The translations under genes were made by a program, and so were the position numbers. DNA of 64,000 nt, taken from NCBI RefSeq assembly GCF_016401385.1, contig NZ_JAEACF010000001.1:2480001-2544000 (forward strand), given 5' to 3'. This stretch comes from Fictibacillus halophilus (lineage in GTDB: Bacteria; Bacillota; Bacilli; Bacillales; Fictibacillaceae). Below the pieces are notes generated by a model. That model made no database searches. It had not been told where the DNA came from and saw only the letters and a program-made list of their open reading frames with translations. Shown here one piece after another: positions 45,138-54,684 of this stretch (positions are counted from its first letter, which is position 1; each line of letters starts with the position of its first letter).

Positions 45138-45374
45138 ACTTATTAACTTTTATGGTAAAAATTAAGCCATTAAATCTCAAGTCTATTAAACCTATTTTGT
45201 AATGCAATTCAATTCTATATACCTACTCTTTTATTCGATTACCCCGCTGATTTTACCTTTTAATTTCCTAATACAGACAATTTCCTACACGGTTACCGTC
45301 GAATTATGTTTCAATGTGTAATATTTTGAAATATAAATGTAATATTATTTCGCAATAACTGATGATTAATCAAT

Positions 45375-45382
45375 GGTATAAT
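45375..45382 (+). promoter_or_regulatory. Extended -10 promoter of the M23 hydrolase gene
   Basis: TGGTATAAT (TATAAT 45377-45382) with no good -35; TSS about 45389, giving a leader of about 47 nt. Two TGTAAT half-sites (45316 and 45337, 21 bp apart) lie upstream. Confidence 0.55.
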
Positions 45383-45435
45383 CACTTCAGAAAAGAAATT
45401 GGCAACATTTGCACTTACAAGGAGGAGTACCCATC

Positions 45436-46755
45436 TTGAAACGTAAGCTAGTTATGGCTACACTGTCTCTCAGTCTAGTATTCAGTACATATACGGTATC
45501 GGCAGAAACTCTGTCTTCGATAAAAGAGAAAAAAGAAAAGAATCGCTCTGAGCAAACGGAAAAGCAGGGTGAATTAAAGAAGAATCAAAATCAGCAAGAT
45601 CATACATTGGATCAAATTCAAAAATTAGAGAGTTCGATCGACAAGACTCTTGAAGATATTGGAAACAAAAAAGAATCGATCCAAGAAACGAAAGCTTCTA
45701 TTGAAAAACTAAAAAAAGAAATTGATGTTCTTAAAAAGAGAATCAAAGAACGTGATGCACTTCTAAAGGAACGCGTAACTTCCATGTACGAAAGCGGCGG
45801 TGCGGTAAATTATTTAGATGTGGTATTGGGTTCTAAAGATTTCGGTGACTTCCTTGATCGCGTGTTTGCATTAAACGTGATTGCTGAACAAGATAAAGCC
45901 ATCTTAGAAGAGCACAAACAGGATAAAGAGTCTGTTGAAAAGAAAAAAGGACAAGTTGAAAGTGAACTCTTGTCTTTAAATACAGATTTAACCGAACTTG
46001 AAGGATTGAACCAAAAGCTAACGGACCAGAAAAAACAAAAGGATGCGCTTCTCGCTCAACTAGAGACGGAAGAAGACCATCTACATGATCATATTATGCA
46101 GTTGGATGAAACGAACGAACTTCTTTCAGCACAAGAAGCAGCCATTAAAGCTGAAATGGAACGTGCGAAACGTGAAGAAGAAGAGCGTAAGAAGAGAGAA
46201 GCTGAAGCAAGAGCAGCTGCGGCTGCGGCTGCAGAAAAAGCTCGTGCAGAAGCAGCAGCTAGAGAAAGAAACAAATCCAACTCTGGAGGCGGCTCTAGTT
46301 CTACACCTTCACCAACACCACCGCCGGCACCAACACCTGCTCCAGCGCCAGTAAGTCGTGACTTTATCATGCCTTCACAAGGATTCATCACTTCTGGTTT
46401 TGGTAACAGAAGCGCAGGCATGCACTACGGAATGGATATCGCTCAAGGCGGAAGTACAGTTCCAATCGTTGCAGCAGCATCTGGAACAGTAACGAGAGCT
46501 TACTATTCGAGCAGTTATGGAAACGTTGTGTACATTACGCACTTTATTAACGGGCAACTGTATACAACTCTATATGCACACATGAGATCAACGCCTGCTG
46601 TTAGTCAAGGTCAATCTGTTTCTCAAGGTACGTTCTTAGGCTACCAAGGTAACACTGGTGCATCCAGAGGACAGCATTTGCACTTTGAATTGCACAAAGG
46701 ACCATGGAACGGCTCAAAATCAAATGCGGTCGATCCAAGACCATACCTTCAATAA
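45436..46755 (+). CDS. Secreted PcsB/EnvC-type M23 peptidoglycan hydrolase
   Basis: 439 aa from TTG at 45436 (AAGGAGGAG 8 nt upstream). Signal peptide (KRKLVMATLSLSLVFSTYTV, cleavage after SAE region), long N-terminal coiled coil (about 25-270) with the PcsB-like MYESGGAVNYLDVVLGSKDF segment, a Ser/Pro linker (TPSPTPPPAPTPAPAP) and a C-terminal M23 endopeptidase domain with zinc ligands in GMHYGMDIA and RGQHLHFELH. Related to B. subtilis YvcE(CwlO)-neighbour and PcsB division hydrolases. Likely splits cell-wall crosslinks during growth. Confidence 0.9.
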   Translation: MKRKLVMATLSLSLVFSTYTVSAETLSSIKEKKEKNRSEQTEKQGELKKNQNQQDHTLDQIQKLESSIDKTLEDIGNKKESIQETKASIEKLKKEIDVLKKRIKERDALLKERVTSMYESGGAVNYLDVVLGSKDFGDFLDRVFALNVIAEQDKAILEEHKQDKESVEKKKGQVESELLSLNTDLTELEGLNQKLTDQKKQKDALLAQLETEEDHLHDHIMQLDETNELLSAQEAAIKAEMERAKREEEERKKREAEARAAAAAAAEKARAEAAARERNKSNSGGGSSSTPSPTPPPAPTPAPAPVSRDFIMPSQGFITSGFGNRSAGMHYGMDIAQGGSTVPIVAAASGTVTRAYYSSSYGNVVYITHFINGQLYTTLYAHMRSTPAVSQGQSVSQGTFLGYQGNTGASRGQHLHFELHKGPWNGSKSNAVDPRPYLQ

Positions 46756-46777
46756 CTCATAAAATAAAATAACAATA

Positions 46778-46809
46778 GACGCAGAGATTTCAGTTCTCTG
46801 CGTCTTTTT
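46778..46809 (+). terminator. Terminator of the M23 hydrolase gene
   Basis: GACGCAGAGA (46778-46787) pairs perfectly with TCTCTGCGTC (46795-46804), followed by five T. Confidence 0.9.
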
Positions 46810-46821
46810 GTATGGACATTT

Positions 46822-47598
46822 TTATATAACTCCACCAAGCAGTCTTCGAATTGGATGACGTGTGTATTCCGACATTAGTCGATAGTTCGGTCTTATGATC
46901 TCCGCTGTTAAAAAGGCGGAAACCGTTGCGCCAGGCATTCTTTTTTGATTAAGCACATCGATAACCTCACCAATTGTTCCTGTTCCGATGCCATGACCAA
47001 AAAATTGTCCGTTTCCAAGATCGATTAAGTTTTCACCTTGCCATTGAGGCGTATTAGGATGATGTTCTGGATTTTTAACATATCTCACATCTCCTGGCAA
47101 CGAATCCCCAGATGGTACAGCAATAATCTGTAGATCTTCATCATGTTCCGTACTGTAGAGAAGCAACCCGTTAAACAATTGATCAAACATACCCGCTCCA
47201 ATTGTTTCAAGAATCGCTTTGTACATCATGATCATTATAGCTGTTGTACATTCAAACCCGTACCTTTTTCCATTGATAAAAATATCTGAGATGGCGTCAG
47301 AAGGACGGACATCTGATCGAAGCAAAAAACCGCCATAAGCTGTTCTTCTCCAATATTGCGGATTGCAGCGTGAATTCACGAACGTTGCAAATCCTGCTCC
47401 GCTATCACGCATACCGTTTGCAGCCGCTACAATATTTGTACGCATGACCACTTCAAATAAAAACTGATGTGGACTTGTGTAATAAAACGATTCTCTGGAT
47501 TTTTGAAGCTTTTCGCCTACTTGTTTCTGTGTAGGTGTAAGCGATTTGAAACCAGAGATTTGAGCCGTTTCTACCGGATATCCATTAACAAAAATCAT
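46822..47598 (-). CDS. tgl: Spore coat protein-glutamine gamma-glutamyltransferase Tgl
   Basis: 258 aa from ATG at 47598 (GGGGGGAG upstream). Motifs of bacterial spore transglutaminase: YTSPHQFLFEVVMRTNIVAA, RCNPQYWRRTAYGGFLLR, the catalytic Cys C117 preceded by E116 in KRYGFECTTAIMIMMYKAIL, and YVKNPEHHPNTPQWQGENLI. Crosslinks coat proteins such as GerQ through lysine-glutamine bonds late in sporulation. Monocistronic. Expected to be SigK-dependent but no clear box was identified. Confidence 0.95.
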   Translation of the reverse strand: MIFVNGYPVETAQISGFKSLTPTQKQVGEKLQKSRESFYYTSPHQFLFEVVMRTNIVAAANGMRDSGAGFATFVNSRCNPQYWRRTAYGGFLLRSDVRPSDAISDIFINGKRYGFECTTAIMIMMYKAILETIGAGMFDQLFNGLLLYSTEHDEDLQIIAVPSGDSLPGDVRYVKNPEHHPNTPQWQGENLIDLGNGQFFGHGIGTGTIGEVIDVLNQKRMPGATVSAFLTAEIIRPNYRLMSEYTRHPIRRLLGGVI

Positions 47599-47662
47599 TT
47601 CTCTCCCCCCTGTCTGCACAGGATATTACATAGTATGGCGAGAAGAGAAAAGTGGTGTTTTT

Positions 47663-48685
47663 TTAAGCACCTCTCTTATGCATGAAATCAAAAGATAATT
47701 TCGGTTCATCCACGAGATTTTGTTTTCGTGACATGCGATCACGTTTCTCTTTCTTATAATGTCTGGTTTGCAGGTGATGCTGAAAACCTTCTCCTATAAG
47801 CTGAAAAGCATATATGGCGATACCGAACATGATGATTGGACCGAGTGCGATATAAGGATTGGCATGAATCTGAATATAATAATCGCCAACAAGACCTGAC
47901 CACTCGTTTGACAATGATTTCGGTGGATCGGCCATCATCGGATTAAAATCCATATCTGTTCCTCCAAAGAACAACTTAAAGTAACCAAGGTGAGTAAAAA
48001 TAATCAGTACTTGAACGCATTGCTGACACCATACAATAACAAGCTTGGGCAACATATGAGGAATAACATGTTTAGTAAAAATCCTCCACCTGCTAGCCCC
48101 TAATAGCCGTGCTCCTTCAATAAACTCTTCTTTTAATAGGGATGCCATCATATTCCCGATCATGGAACCGAGTAATGGCACTACGAGGAGCGTCAGAATA
48201 ATGACTTCAAGACCAATTCGTTCGGTGAACGTATAAAGAAAGAACTCTTCTCCTTCTGCACTCAACTGCTCACTTAATATGGGGCTCAAAATGAACACAG
48301 CGATGATCGTAAGCGGAATAAAATAAAAAGAACTTAGTAGCTGATCTAACCCTCTACGAATCTTCTCTGGCAAATAGAAAGCAAATGGTATCGCCACGAT
48401 AAAACTGAACAGGACACGAAACACACCGATCGCAATAACTGCGAGTAGAGTGAATTTTGCTCCTTGCAATACTTTTTGGCTGATATCATAACCTAAGGGG
48501 TCTGTACCTAGTGGAAACATGAGAGATGGCTCAAAAGGTGCGCCTCCTATCAAGTTTTTGTCATCATCATAAAGCATCTGAACTTGGCGAACATCACTAT
48601 CATAAAATAAAGCGAACCCAAAGCTAGAAAAGATGAATACGCTCAAGATGGTTAGCCCGACCCAAAACTTAATGCTTCGAATCAA
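47663..48685 (-). CDS. Opp/Dpp-type ABC permease (OppC-like), orphan
   Basis: 340 aa; N-terminal helix, periplasmic loop and a BPD_transp_1 domain with about five more helices. The EAA-type loop is FIEGARLLGASRWRIFTKHVIP; SLMFPLGTDPLGYDISQKVL is the usual OppC N-terminal motif. Its start overlaps the upstream permease gene by 4 nt. No ATPase or substrate-binding protein gene is within reach on either side, so it must borrow partners encoded elsewhere or be incomplete. Confidence 0.85.
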   Translation of the reverse strand: MIRSIKFWVGLTILSVFIFSSFGFALFYDSDVRQVQMLYDDDKNLIGGAPFEPSLMFPLGTDPLGYDISQKVLQGAKFTLLAVIAIGVFRVLFSFIVAIPFAFYLPEKIRRGLDQLLSSFYFIPLTIIAVFILSPILSEQLSAEGEEFFLYTFTERIGLEVIILTLLVVPLLGSMIGNMMASLLKEEFIEGARLLGASRWRIFTKHVIPHMLPKLVIVWCQQCVQVLIIFTHLGYFKLFFGGTDMDFNPMMADPPKSLSNEWSGLVGDYYIQIHANPYIALGPIIMFGIAIYAFQLIGEGFQHHLQTRHYKKEKRDRMSRKQNLVDEPKLSFDFMHKRGA

Positions 48686-49539
48686 ATCAGCTCACCTCTT
48701 CTCGAAAACCGGATGATAGTCCATTCGAAAAGAGCATATAAAAGGAAAAAAGGAATAACGAGCAAAATTAAGCAAGCTGCTAACATCTCTGGTCTAAAAT
48801 CACTGTACATATAATGAGTGATTCCATGGATATTGAAGATCACCTCAACAAGGAGAAGGTTTGAGATCATAAACCAAAGAACAGACTTTGAAAAGTGAAA
48901 GATTCCTTCACTTGTATTCCTCGTCACGTGGACGATAAGTACATATATTCTTCGCATGCCCTTCGCTAAACTCATTTCGACATATGACTTTCCAAGCTCC
49001 TCTTCTGAAAGAAGAATCATCATTTTATAAAAATAAACAAAAGGCAAAATCATTAAACACACGATCGGCACTATATAAATTCTGTCCTCAGCCCCTAATG
49101 AAGCCACATTTGAGACGAGAATTCCTGTTTTTTTAAAAATAAGAACGATTGCCATCTGTACGAGGGCAAAAACAAGAAGATCGGGTAATGATTCTAAAAA
49201 CGTAAGAATGTTTTTCACTGCTCTTCTTATGAACATCGGCATAATTAACGTGCACCAAGTAAGGAGCTGTGCCATACAAAAGGCAATGGCTAATGCACCA
49301 AAAAGAATGGTTAATGAATACAGATATGGCGACCAGATATCATCTAAAAACAATCTCTGCTTACCTTGATTCATATAAGTCATCTCATTTAAATGAATCA
49401 CATCAAATAGAACAACTTTGATTTTTTGAAAATACATGGTTACGTTCTTGTTCATGATTAACTCTGGTAGTCCGCTGATCAATATGATCGAAATAATCGT
49501 TAAAAACAGCTGCATGAACAATTTTTTTATAATCCTCAT
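48682..49539 (-). CDS. Opp/Dpp-type ABC permease (OppB-like), orphan
   Basis: 285 aa from ATG at 49539 (AAGGGGGAG 4 nt upstream). About six helices; the EAA loop is degenerate (GKSYVEMSLAKGMRRIYVLI) compared with OppB (YVRTARAKGLS). Pairs with the OppC-like gene that overlaps it. Sequence is more diverged than that of its partner. Confidence 0.78.
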   Translation of the reverse strand: MRIIKKLFMQLFLTIISIILISGLPELIMNKNVTMYFQKIKVVLFDVIHLNEMTYMNQGKQRLFLDDIWSPYLYSLTILFGALAIAFCMAQLLTWCTLIMPMFIRRAVKNILTFLESLPDLLVFALVQMAIVLIFKKTGILVSNVASLGAEDRIYIVPIVCLMILPFVYFYKMMILLSEEELGKSYVEMSLAKGMRRIYVLIVHVTRNTSEGIFHFSKSVLWFMISNLLLVEVIFNIHGITHYMYSDFRPEMLAACLILLVIPFFLLYALFEWTIIRFSRRGELI

Positions 49540-49668
49540 AAAGCTCCCCCTTTTCTTTTTAGACGAAGCATCCATTGCTTTTTATTCACTTCCTTATTTT
49601 TGAAGGATAAAAAGGACAAAACAATCCATATTAAGGAAGAGAAAAACATACGGAATTGAGGACTGACT

Positions 49669-50496
49669 ATGTGGAATAAGATCATGACTGGAGTTCTATT
49701 AACAGCTTGTTTAAGCTTCTTCTTTCCCCACACCTCTGAAGCAAAAGAACCCCTTACTTATTTCCCAATTGTAAAAAAGGGGGAGGTCGTAGAGTGGGAG
49801 AAAGTAAACAAGCTCCTTCCTAAAGGTGCCACATTTAAAGTCGTGGATTTGGAGACTGGCTTTTATTTTCAAGTACAAAGAAGGGCTGGGAATAAACATG
49901 CTGACGTACAGCCTTTGACTCGAGATGATACAGCTGTTTTGAAGCATTTATACAACGATAAATGGAGTTGGAATCGACGGGCTATCCTAATTCCCGTAAA
50001 AGGCAAGATGCTCGCTGGTAGCATGCATGGAATGCCTCATGGAGCAGGTGCGTTAGAAAACGGATTTCCAGGCCACTTTTGCATACATTTCTTAGGAAGT
50101 TCAACACATCGTTCTCGCAATATTGACCCTTCTCATCAATTTATGATTTTAAAAGCTGGAGGACAACTATCTAAATACGCAGCTGGAGCAAGCGCGAAAC
50201 AAGCAGTTTCTATGTTTTTAGTCGGAATGAAACAGCGAGACATAAAAATAGCCACGCCTGTCCTCAACAAGACCCTGCTAGCAGATCCTACTATTAAAGA
50301 ACTGTTCAAAGGGATCACAAGCATGCAGTATGAGATCAGGTCACCAAGCACCCGGTATCCACCTGTTGTACGAACTGAAATAAGAGCAAGAGTAAAAAAA
50401 TACGATGATAATGGATTACAAACAGATACCTTTACTTTTCTAATGGAAAGAAAATCAATGACAGACGGCTGGAAAATTATGAAAATTAGATTCTAG
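49669..50496 (+). CDS. Secreted protein of unknown family with a GHFCIHF motif
   Basis: 275 aa with a signal peptide (MTGVLLTACLSFFFPHTSEA, predicted cleavage after SEA). The central part has RRAILIPVKGKMLAGSMHGM, PHGAGALENGFPGHFCIHFL and STHRSRNIDPSHQFMILKAG, conserved-looking His and Cys residues in an order that recalls, but does not match, the HxxG...S-H-G-C motif of YkuD L,D-transpeptidases. The last 70 residues form a separate beta-rich region (VRTEIRARVKKYDDNGLQTD). TGAGGA precedes ATG. I do not recognise the family; an extracellular enzyme acting on the wall is a possibility, no more. Confidence 0.6.
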   Translation: MWNKIMTGVLLTACLSFFFPHTSEAKEPLTYFPIVKKGEVVEWEKVNKLLPKGATFKVVDLETGFYFQVQRRAGNKHADVQPLTRDDTAVLKHLYNDKWSWNRRAILIPVKGKMLAGSMHGMPHGAGALENGFPGHFCIHFLGSSTHRSRNIDPSHQFMILKAGGQLSKYAAGASAKQAVSMFLVGMKQRDIKIATPVLNKTLLADPTIKELFKGITSMQYEIRSPSTRYPPVVRTEIRARVKKYDDNGLQTDTFTFLMERKSMTDGWKIMKIRF

Positions 50497-50527
50497 AACC
50501 TGAAGAAGCTTTTCTTTAGGTTTTTTT
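50497..50527 (+). terminator. Terminator of the secreted unknown
   Basis: AACCTGAAGAA (50497-50507) pairs with TTCTTTAGGTT (50512-50522) with one mismatch, followed by T-run. Confidence 0.82.
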
Positions 50528-50620
50528 GTTTTGAGAGAGTAGCTGGCTTGTTTGTTTGAGTGTAAATGTAGTAAGGATTAAGGGGGTATAGCGCGTGTAG
50601 GATTTGTTGATACATGTTGA

Positions 50621-50685
50621 CTCGCGGATATACAGCAAGAACTCGCGGAATTAACTCTAAAATTTCAGAAATTATGTGTGGTAAC
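50621..50685. repeat. Short 21-bp-period repeat (2-3 units)
   Basis: CTCGCGGATATACAGCAAGA at 50621 and CTCGCGGAATTAACTCTAAA at 50642 are 21 bp apart; a third, decayed unit TTTCAGAAATTA follows at 50663. The core matches the array at 16881. The remainder of 50528-51002 is A/T-rich with no gene seen. Confidence 0.55.
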
Positions 50686-51002
50686 AGATCAATATTACCC
50701 AGCACCGTATAAAAAAAATCTCTATAAACATTAATCTTCAGCTCATTTAGCACTATAAGCAGTGTATAGGAAGATATCACAATGAAAACCGGTTATTCAC
50801 TACTTGTTTTACATTGTGATCTTATTACTGATTTACGGTCAATTCTCATATCAATCCCCATCTAATACCAAAACACGAATAAAATTATATTTTTTTATTA
50901 AATTGTTCGTATTTTAGTTGAAATTCATTTTAATAATTGTTATATTTACCAAGGGAAAAAACAATTCAAGAAAAACTACCAAGTATTTCAAGGGGGATTA
51001 TT

Positions 51003-52460
51003 ATGAATACCCATTATGATGTAATTGTTGTTGGCGCAGGTCCTGCAGGTATCTTTACAAGCTATGAACTAACAAGACAGCTTCCAGATGCAAAGATTTT
51101 GTTAATAGATAAAGGACATGATATCTATGCACGTTCTTGTCCGATACTAGAGAAAAAGATTCAAAAATGTCCGCCTGCAGCAGGTAGAAAAGAATTCGCC
51201 GGTTGTTTACCAGCTTGTTCCATAACAAACGGTTTTGGCGGAGCAGGAGCTTATTCGGATGGAAAGTTCAATATTACAAGCGAATTTGGAGGATGGATGA
51301 CTGATTATCTTTCTGAAGAACAAGTTGTTGAACTTATTAAATATGTAGATGAGATTAACTTGGAACACGGTGCCACAGATTCTATTACTGACCCGCTGAC
51401 AGCAGAAGTAAAAGATATTGAAAAGCGCGGCTATGCAGCTGGTTTGAAGCTGTTAAGAGCTCAAGTGCGTCATCTTGGTACAGAACAAAACCTTGAAATA
51501 CTGAAAAGCATCTATGAGTACTTAAAAACGCGCATTGAGATGAAATATAAAGCTGAGGTTGAAGATCTCATTACAGAAAGAACGACTGAAGGATATGTAG
51601 CAAAAGGGATCCTTTTAAAAGACGGAACCTCTCTTACATCCGAGAAGGTTGTAATTGTTCCTGGCCGTGATGGTTCAACTTGGCTTACTAAGATTTTAAA
51701 GAAACGACGTATTAGAATGACAGCTAACCAAGTAGATATTGGCGTTCGTGTGGAGACTTCCAACTTGGTAATGGAAGAGATCAACAAGCACCTTTATGAA
51801 GGAAAGTTTGTTTTTAATACATCTGTTGGCACGAAAGTAAGAACGTTCTGTTCCAACCCTTCCGGACATGTAGTCGTAGAAAACCATTCCGGTATTATGC
51901 TTGCGAACGGACACGCTTATAAAGACCCTAAGCTAGGCAGTGAGAACACAAACTTTGCGTTACTCGTATCACATCAATTCGCTGAACCGTTTGATCAACC
52001 CACTGAATACGCTCATGAGGTTTCAAGACTTGCCAATCAGCTTTCTATGGGTGGACTTGTCGTTCAGAAATATGGAGATATCTTAAAAGGGCGCCGCTCT
52101 ACGGATAAGCGGATTAAAGAAGGCTTCCTTCGTCCAACATTAAAAGAAGCTGTACCTGGTGACCTCGGGCTTGTGCTTCCTTATAACACGATGAAAAGTT
52201 TGATTGAAATGACTGAAGCCTTAGATAAAGTTACACCAGGTATCGCATCAGAACACACCTTGTTCTATGGTGTAGAAGCTAAGTTCTATTCTGCACGTCC
52301 GAAACTTGATGATAAGTTTGAGTCAGAGATCAACGGACTATACGTTGGTGGAGATGGTGCTGGAATTACGCGTGGTCTCGCCCAAGCAAGTGCATGTGGC
52401 GTATGGATCGCTCAAAACGTTGCAGCTAAGATAAAGGAAAAGACACCAGCGTTGGTTTAA
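51003..52460 (+). CDS. NAD(P)/FAD-dependent oxidoreductase (COG2509 type)
   Basis: 485 aa from ATG at 51003 (AAGGGGG upstream). N-terminal dinucleotide-binding motif YDVIVVGAGPAGIFTSYELT, Cys-containing KKIQKCPPAAG and CLPACSITNGFGGAGAYSDG, C-terminal GLYVGGDGAGITRGLAQASA. This is the uncharacterised FAD-dependent dehydrogenase family (HI0933-related fold). Substrate unknown. Monocistronic, closed by a strong bidirectional terminator. Confidence 0.87.
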   Translation: MNTHYDVIVVGAGPAGIFTSYELTRQLPDAKILLIDKGHDIYARSCPILEKKIQKCPPAAGRKEFAGCLPACSITNGFGGAGAYSDGKFNITSEFGGWMTDYLSEEQVVELIKYVDEINLEHGATDSITDPLTAEVKDIEKRGYAAGLKLLRAQVRHLGTEQNLEILKSIYEYLKTRIEMKYKAEVEDLITERTTEGYVAKGILLKDGTSLTSEKVVIVPGRDGSTWLTKILKKRRIRMTANQVDIGVRVETSNLVMEEINKHLYEGKFVFNTSVGTKVRTFCSNPSGHVVVENHSGIMLANGHAYKDPKLGSENTNFALLVSHQFAEPFDQPTEYAHEVSRLANQLSMGGLVVQKYGDILKGRRSTDKRIKEGFLRPTLKEAVPGDLGLVLPYNTMKSLIEMTEALDKVTPGIASEHTLFYGVEAKFYSARPKLDDKFESEINGLYVGGDGAGITRGLAQASACGVWIAQNVAAKIKEKTPALV

Positions 52461-52469
52461 ATAAAATCA

Positions 52470-52503
52470 AAAAAATGCCTTAGGATTCTGATCCTAAGGC
52501 ATT
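52470..52503. terminator. Bidirectional terminator between FAD protein and brnQ
   Basis: ATGCCTTAGGA (52476-52486) pairs perfectly with TCCTAAGGCAT (52493-52503); A-run before. Confidence 0.9.
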
Positions 52504-52512
52504 CATTTTGGA

Positions 52513-53826
52513 TTAATTTGTAGAGAAAATAACGATTCTACCTCTTATTACAGCAATGATAAAACCTACAACTGATCCAATGATTGCTGGGATCAGCCAC
52601 CCAATTCCATCTGCATAAAGAGGGATATACGAATAAATCTGTTCGATTGCACTGAGTTTAAGTCCAAAAGCTTTTAATCCATCTGCTATTGAAACCAGTG
52701 CAGTTGCAACGATTCCACCGATGTATACTTCCTTCCTTCCAGAGAACCATTCATGTAGGAAAGAAAGCAAAATCAAAACGATTGCTATCGGATAGATTGC
52801 TGTTAAAACAGGTACAGAAACTGAGATTAATTGAGTTAATCCTAAGTTTGCAACACCTGCACTGAAAACGCTCATGATGAGTACAACTGATTTATAAGAA
52901 ACAGTTGGGAACAGTTTTTTTGCAAATTCACCACATGCAGTTACAAGACCTACTGAAGTTGTCAAACAAGCAAGTGCTACAGCTAGTCCAAGTAGTACGT
53001 TTCCGAACGGTCCAAATAGTTCTGCTACAACATTCGTAAGAATTTGCCCACCGTTATCTGTTTGACCTAGTGCCTGACTGGTTGCTCCTAAATACGCTAA
53101 GATGCCATAAACAGCTGCTAAACAAGTAGCTGCGATCAAACCTGCCTTGATAACCATTTTGGTCACTTGTTCTTTTTTCATATCTGGTCGCTTTACGGCT
53201 GTGATAACTACGATACCAAACGCAAGTGCTCCTAGTGTATCCATCGTCAAGTATCCATCCATAAATCCTTTAACTAAAGGATTACTAGCATAATCAGGAG
53301 ATGCAGTTCCTAATTTTCCTACTGGTGTTATGATTGCTTTTACTAATAAAGAAAAAATAATTAACAATAACAAGGGTGTTAGAATATTTCCAATCCGATC
53401 TACAAGTTTAGATGGATTTAAAGAGAGCCAATACGTTACAGCAAAAAATACGACTGTAAACAAAAAAAGCGTTAAGCCGTTGTTCATACTTTCTGGTAAA
53501 AACGGAACGAATGCCATTTCATATGAAACAGTACCTGTTCTTGGAATTCCGAAGAATGGTCCGATAGCTAAATAAAGGATGATTGCGAAAACTGAACCGA
53601 ATAATGGATTTACTCTTTCAGTTAACGTTTGTAAACCACCACCTGTGCGAGCCAGTGCAATAACGCCAAGTAAAGGCAAACCAACTCCTGTTATAAAAAA
53701 ACCAATCATGGATTGCCAGACCATTTCGCCTGCTGACTGACCCAATGCTGGTGGAAAGATCAGGTTTCCAGCTCCAAAAAACAAAGCAAATAACATTAAG
53801 CCCACCGAGAGCGTTCGCATCTGCAT
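52513..53826 (-). CDS. brnQ: Branched-chain amino acid:cation symporter BrnQ
   Basis: 437 aa from ATG at 53826 (GGAGGAGGAA 6 nt upstream). Twelve-helix LIVCS transporter: LSVGLMLFALFFGAGNLIFP, LGQSAGEMVWQSMIGFFITG, GFMDGYLTMDTLGALAFGIV are family hallmarks. Imports Ile, Leu and Val with Na+ or H+. A CodY-like sequence (AATTTTGTCGAAATA, 53878-53892) upstream has about four mismatches to consensus and is only suggestive. Confidence 0.94.
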   Translation of the reverse strand: MQMRTLSVGLMLFALFFGAGNLIFPPALGQSAGEMVWQSMIGFFITGVGLPLLGVIALARTGGGLQTLTERVNPLFGSVFAIILYLAIGPFFGIPRTGTVSYEMAFVPFLPESMNNGLTLFLFTVVFFAVTYWLSLNPSKLVDRIGNILTPLLLLIIFSLLVKAIITPVGKLGTASPDYASNPLVKGFMDGYLTMDTLGALAFGIVVITAVKRPDMKKEQVTKMVIKAGLIAATCLAAVYGILAYLGATSQALGQTDNGGQILTNVVAELFGPFGNVLLGLAVALACLTTSVGLVTACGEFAKKLFPTVSYKSVVLIMSVFSAGVANLGLTQLISVSVPVLTAIYPIAIVLILLSFLHEWFSGRKEVYIGGIVATALVSIADGLKAFGLKLSAIEQIYSYIPLYADGIGWLIPAIIGSVVGFIIAVIRGRIVIFSTN

Positions 53827-53981
53827 GTAATATTCCTCCTCCGTGGTCATCAATAAGATATTATTTTGTATTTATCGAATTTTGTCGAAATATTTTTTTA
53901 TCCATATGTATTTGTAACATGATATGAGATTGGAGTCAATATTCAGATATAATGAATTTTCTAATAAATGTTTTCGTAAGT

Positions 53982-54008
53982 AAAGGACTGAGACATACTC
54001 AGCCCTTT
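53982..54008 (-). terminator. Terminator of the YhcN/YlaJ lipoprotein gene
   Basis: AAAGGACTGAG (53982-53992) pairs with CTCAGCCCTTT (53998-54008), one mismatch. Confidence 0.75.
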
Positions 54009-54014
54009 AATCAC

Positions 54015-54557
54015 TTAACGGTTGGTTGGGAACACACGCTTGATCGTATCGTTAAACTCTTTTACGAAACCAGAAACAGGATTTCCTTTGTTGATTTCAT
54101 CTGCATATCCGTTCATACGATCGATGAAATCAGGATTCGTTGAAACAAATACATCATTGATATCAGGATCTGTTTTTCGAACCGTATCACCGATCTTCTT
54201 TTCTGTTTCTCTCGAAAGCTTCATGCTCTCGCCGCCTTTAAGCTTTGCAGCTACATAAGCATTGTTCTCTGTAACGATAACAGTTGCATCGTCTACTTCT
54301 TTAAGATCTGTAACGTTATTAGCTGCTTTATCTGCTACATCCATACGCGTGTTTTCGTCGTATTGATTATCCATACCCATATCCATGTTGTTGTTCATGT
54401 TATCCATATTGCGATCAGCACGATTGTCGTAGTTCACTTCAGTCATGTTGTTACGCGCTTCTTTTCCCATGTCCTTGTCGTTGTTGTTCATCCCACAAGC
54501 ACCTAGAAACGATGAAAGCATCACGGCCATTGAAGTAACGAGAATAGTCTTTTTCAT
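54015..54557 (-). CDS. YhcN/YlaJ-family sporulation lipoprotein
   Basis: 180 aa. Lipobox FLGAC, then an Asn/Met/Asp-rich linker (MDNMNNNMDMGMDNQYDENT) and the YhcN/YlaJ domain (VADKAANNVTDLKEVDDATV, IVTENNAYVAAKLKGGE, KKIGDTVRKTDPDINDVFVS). Members are found in the spore inner membrane of Bacillus and influence outgrowth. Monocistronic. Confidence 0.88.
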   Translation of the reverse strand: MKKTILVTSMAVMLSSFLGACGMNNNDKDMGKEARNNMTEVNYDNRADRNMDNMNNNMDMGMDNQYDENTRMDVADKAANNVTDLKEVDDATVIVTENNAYVAAKLKGGESMKLSRETEKKIGDTVRKTDPDINDVFVSTNPDFIDRMNGYADEINKGNPVSGFVKEFNDTIKRVFPTNR

Positions 54558-54652
54558 TAAATGACACTCCTTTAAAAATTTTTGACTGTCATCTAATAAA
54601 ATTTGTTTCTTGAAGAGAAAATATACATAACCATGATTTTATCTCTAGACAT

Positions 54653-54678
54653 AAAAAAAAGCCTTCCAGCATTGGAAG
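54653..54678 (-). terminator. Terminator of the DedA gene
   Basis: CTTCCA (54663-54668) pairs with TGGAAG (54673-54678) with outer G/C pairs; minus-strand T8 opposite forward A-run 54653-54660. Confidence 0.78.
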
Positions 54679-54684
54679 ACATTA

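Noticed and set aside
45316..45342. WalR-type site upstream of the M23 hydrolase gene
   Set aside because: Two TGTAAT half-sites exist but are 21 bp apart instead of the 11 bp of a WalR site.
53878..53892. CodY box upstream of brnQ
   Set aside because: About four mismatches to the consensus; too weak to list as a site although biologically plausible.
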